This document shows positions 59,886-64,000 of a DNA stretch of 64,000 bases, piece after piece (position 1 is the stretch's first letter; each line of letters begins with the position of its first letter). Made by a program: the position numbers and the translations under genes. The stretch is from Halocaridina rubra (taxonomy: Eukaryota; Arthropoda; Malacostraca; Decapoda; Atyidae): the NCBI GenBank assembly GCA_037179515.1, contig JAXCGZ010003818.1, positions 97,001-161,000 of the forward strand, in the 5' to 3' direction. Below the pieces are notes generated by a model. It saw only the letters and a list, made by a program, of their open reading frames with translations. It did not search any database and was not told the DNA's origin.

Positions 59886-60577
59886 TTTGATGTTTTCCCT
59901 TTCACAGAATATGAGAGAAAAAAAGAGAGAGAAAAGTTTCTATTTAAGCTGCACACAGAATTTCTATATCTTCATATGAGTACTGTTTATACTCAGTTCA
60001 TCTCTTTTTCTGGTAACACATATCCTAACTTGAAATTTGACTTTGGTAAATTGAGATGAAAATAAAATGCAAAATAAAAGCCCACTTGAATGAAACTTCG
60101 AATTTGTATCTGAGGAGACACCCATCTGTTTCTGTTATATTTTCTACTTACCAGCTAAACCAGTCATTCCAGAAAAAAAAAATACTAATCACTTATTAAC
60201 CAAAGTATGTTATCACAGGATCACAATTTAAATCTAACTCAATTTATATAAAAAAAATAATAAGAGAACAAAGCAAAAAGAAAGAACAAGACAACTGTGC
60301 TACTTGGCAACCTAACTCATTACTGTTGACAGGTGTATTTTTCATATTTATTTAATTATTCAGGTATTTCGTATAAGAAACTAACTATCAAATTAATCTA
60401 CATGGGATGGATACTGATTTATCAGTACAGTCACCTTGCAATTTACGAAAGTTTAAACTACTCGAATTTAGATTGGTGCGTCTACAAAATAATAGCAAAA
60501 ATATTCGAAATACGTGTTTAACGTGAGCAAGAGAAAATGAGGTGCTGAATGGAAGAAATATGTACCTAATGACCAAT
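59886..60577. other. A/T-rich spacer, no gene recognised
   Basis: No conserved reading frame. May include the 5' UTR of CR1 copy B next to 59886. Confidence 0.4.
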
Positions 60578-60664
60578 AACCAGAGCTTGTGCCTTTGTTT
60601 GCAGTGTGGTCGGACAGTACCCTCTACAAAATGGGATTTCCACCCTTATTGAAGTGATTTTTCA
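60578..60664 (+). repeat. Inverted repeat, left member
   Basis: About 87 bp (aaccagagcttgtgccttt onward) that is the imperfect reverse complement of 62431-62517. The pair brackets CR1 copy C and the long GA/GT tracts. Confidence 0.8.
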
Positions 60665-60764
60665 CAAAAATCATAGTTGTACTAGTACAACAATGATTTA
60701 TGACTCACTCTCTCTCTTTTAATATATATATATATGTGTGTGTGATTACCAAATTGTGATCACC

Positions 60765-62141
60765 TAATTGTGTTTATGGGAAAGAGCCCAAAGCTCGTAT
60801 CTCCCCGTCTCCTGATCGGTTCCATTTTGTACTTAGTGATATTTATCATACCTGTCCTTAAAACTATGGATTGAGGTAGCATTAACTACGTCCTCGCTTA
60901 GCCAATTCCAATTATCAACTACTCTTACACTGAAAAACTATTTTCTTACATCCTGTAAGGAAGTTTTCTTACGAAGCTTCAAACTATCACCTCTAGTTCT
61001 AGAGCCAGCCATATCAAAATATCCATCCCTATTCACTCTATCATAACCATGAAGGAATTTAAAGACTGTCACCATATCCCCCCTCAATCTTCTAGCTCCG
61101 AGTGATGGTAAGTCTAATTCCCTCAGCCTCTCATCATAACTGAGATTACGTATTTCTGGCACCAGTTTCGTGGCATGTCTTTGAACTTTTTCAAGCTTAG
61201 CTATGTGCTTTTTCAAGTGCGGATTCCAAAAGGGGGCTGCATATTCGAGTTTTGGCCTCACATAGGTTACATAAATATTTCTGAACATTTCCTTGTCCAT
61301 GTGCCTGAAGGCTACCCTTACATTTGATAAGAAGGCATATGCTGCCCTTACTATGCCATTTATATGTATTTCTGGAGACAAATCTGCCAGTATGTTTACT
61401 CCTACATCTCTCTCATTTTCTGTCTCTTGAAGTTGCACTCCAGCCACCGAGTAGTCAAGCTTGGGCCTTCTTGCACTTGTACCCATTCTCATTACCTTAC
61501 ATTTTGAAGTATTGAATTTCATTAGCCACTTTTCTGACCACTCATGCAGACTATTTAGATCTTCCTGAAGTTCTCTACCATTGTTCTTGTTTCTTACTTT
61601 CTTCACAATCTTTGCATCATCTGCAAACATATTCATGAATGAATTTACAGACTCTGGATAGGTCATTTACATATACAAGGAACAAAAGTGGCCCTAAAAC
61701 TGAACCCTGTGGAACTCCACTACTAACTCTTCTCCATTCAGACAATGAGTGTCTTACTCTAACCCTCTGTTCCCTTCCTTCTAAGTAAGCTTTTATCCAT
61801 TCCAAGACATTTCCACCTATTCTAGCCATTGATTGCAGCTTTCTAATAAGTCTCCCATGTGGAACAGTGTCAAACGCTTTCTGGAAGTCTAGGAATATGC
61901 AATCTGCCCAGCCCTCTCTTTCCTGTAAGATTCGGCTTACCTCATCATAAAACTCTAATAAATTTGTTACTGTTGATCTACCTTCTCTGAAGCCATGTTG
62001 CCTCACTGACAAAAAGTTGAAGGATTCCAAGTGAAGAGAGATATGTTTCCTTAGTAGTTTCTCCATAACTTTGCAAACTATGCTGGTCAAGGAAACTGGT
62101 CTATAGTTCAGAGCCGTATCCCTCCTTCCCTTTTTGAAGAT
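60765..62141 (-). pseudogene. CR1-type LINE, copy C (5'-truncated)
   Basis: A minus-strand copy starting inside the RT at IFKKGRRDTALNYRPVSLTS (62141) and continuing DFQKAFDTVPHGRLI, SGVPQGSVLGPLLFL. A one-base frame change comes near 61660, then MNMFADDAKIVKKV and a thumb to about 60940. A stop and a final piece reach the 3' tail at about 60750. Protein identity to copy A is very high. Its truncated 5' end abuts (GT)n. Confidence 0.88.
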
Positions 62142-62418
<277 letters not shown>

Positions 62419-62430
62419 AAGGACTTATGC

Positions 62431-62517
62431 GAAAACATCACTCCAATAAGGGTGAAAATTCCATATTGTAGAGGGTACCGACTGACCACACTGAAAACAA
62501 AGGCACAAGATCTGGTT
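62431..62517 (-). repeat. Inverted repeat, right member
   Basis: The imperfect reverse complement of 60578-60664; similarity stops at ctggtt on the outer side, at the same point as the left member. Confidence 0.8.
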
Positions 62518-63069
62518 AGATTATTCTCTGAATAATCTAGTCAGAAATTCGTTATGGCTTAGCTCTGTGATCACCGCCACCACACACCTGTTGTCCACCG
62601 TAAATAGAGTGAGTTAATTTATAAATTTTTTTTATCTGTACATCTTCAATACTGTACTTATTCATTACATACATATTTCAGCTTGGTTATTCACTTGAAA
62701 AATGTGTATTACATAGCTTTCTTCTTTGGCACAGTGTGTTTATACATGCTTGTGGAAAATATTTATGTATATTAACATTATTCCTTATGGAAATAGACTA
62801 TTTGAATTACACAAAATTTAAATTAAAAGAGCTTTTGAGAACCTATCCTGGCATTAATTCGAGAGGTGACTGTATATGGAACCACAGGATCAGGTAATAG
62901 CGGCTGTAAAAAGCTCTCCCCAATTTACACAAAAAAAGGCAGACAGCTTACTTCTTTTTCCCCTCTCAAAAGTATCCTCAATTTTTTTCCTTTAATATTT
63001 TGGACAGTCTCGCTTACTATAAATATATAATTTTTTTACTCACAATACTCTGCAGAATCTCTTATTTAG
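62518..63069. other. A/T-rich spacer, no gene recognised
   Basis: No conserved coding region or RNA gene seen. Confidence 0.4.
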
Positions 63070-63735
63070 GGAAATTTGAGAGAGATCTAGGAGTAAACAT
63101 ACTGGCAGATTTGTCTCCAGTAATGCATATAAATGGCATAATAAGGGAAGCATATTCTTTCTTAGCAAATAAAAGGGTAGCCTTCAGGCACATGGACAAG
63201 GAAATGTTCAGAAATATTTATGTAACCTATGTTAGGACAAATCTTGAATATGCAGCCCCCTTTTGGAATCCACACTTGAAAAAACACATAATTAAGCTGT
63301 AAAAAGTTCAAAGACATGCCATGAAACTGCTGCCAGAAATATGCAATCTGTTATGAGGAGAGGCTGAGAGAATTACCCTTACCACCACTCGAAGCTAGAA
63401 GAATGAGGGGGATATGGTGACGGTTTTTAAATTCCTTCACGGTTATGACAGAGTGGATGGGGATTAATATTTTGATATGGCTGGCACTAGAGCTAGAGGT
63501 CATAGTTTGAAGCTTCGTAAGAAAACTTCTTTGCAGGATGTAAGGAAGTACTTTTTTAGTGTACGAGCAGTTGATGATTGGAATTCACTAAGCGAGGAGG
63601 AAATTAATGCTAAATCAATCCATAGTTTTAAGGAAAAGCATGATAAGTATTACTAAGTACAAAAATGGAACCAACCAGGAGACGGGAAGATACGAGTATG
63701 GGGCTAGTTCCCGTAAGCACAATTAGGTAATTACA
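63070..63735 (+). pseudogene. CR1-type LINE, copy D (3' end only)
   Basis: A plus-strand piece beginning in the thumb (FERDLGVNILADLSPVMHIN) and continuing FRHMDKEMFRNIYVTYVRTN, with a stop near 63299 and frame breaks. It ends with the family 3' UTR (ggagacgggaagatacgag near 63679) and tail acaattaggtaattac. (GA)n follows directly. Confidence 0.88.
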
Positions 63736-63741
63736 CAAAAA

Positions 63742-63913
<172 letters not shown>

Positions 63914-64000
63914 ACATGAGCGGCATTGGGATAACCATATACTGAGAAATAGCTCTCTAAGTTTGAATTATAATGCCAGCTCAACATATTGAAATGAATA

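Overview
The window looks like repeat-rich genomic DNA from an arthropod, most likely a decapod crustacean. That is inference from four things: very long (AT)n, (GA)n and (GT)n microsatellites, many CR1/RTE/I-type LINEs and Ty3/Gypsy elements, TTAGG-like motifs inside a foldback repeat, and one intron-rich host gene with GT-AG exons separated by transposon-filled introns. There is no prokaryotic or organelle gene organisation.

Positions 1-22000 form one nested transposon cluster. An old minus-strand LINE (I/Nimb-like; ORF1 with zinc knuckles, ORF2 with endonuclease and reverse transcriptase) has been split by at least four insertions. These are a CR1-type LINE (1609-4570, + strand, ORF2 intact), a second LINE (4817-9304, + strand), a poly(A)-tailed segment that itself holds a Gypsy element (10114-15262, - strand), and a second Gypsy element (16530-21540, + strand). 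Target-site duplications and resumption of the old reading frame across junctions support this order.

Positions 22760-31760 hold a degraded hAT transposase split by a minus-strand LINE, a 313-bp foldback MITE, a TIR element sitting at the edge of an (AT)n array, and long unassigned AT-rich DNA.

Positions 31765-43828 carry the only recognisable host gene: five minus-strand exons encoding the last 295 residues of an M1-family zinc aminopeptidase (ERAP1-like C-terminal domain). Its introns hold a Tc1-like transposase remnant, a LINE ORF1 remnant, a tRNA-derived SINE, two RTE-type LINE tails, and a 3.3-kb long-inverted-repeat element with a LINE inside. The catalytic half of the gene must lie beyond 43828; I saw no further exon, so the next intron probably exceeds 20 kb.

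Positions 44800-47450 hold an RTE-type LINE interrupted by a minus-strand LINE tail. Positions 47450-54980 are largely featureless. Positions 54980-64000 return to repeats: a TIR element containing a nonautonomous hAT element with a perfect 8-bp duplication, a nearly full-length CR1 copy (56130-59885), two more CR1 fragments, and large (GA)n/(GT)n tracts. The four CR1 copies share 3' end sequence and are one family.
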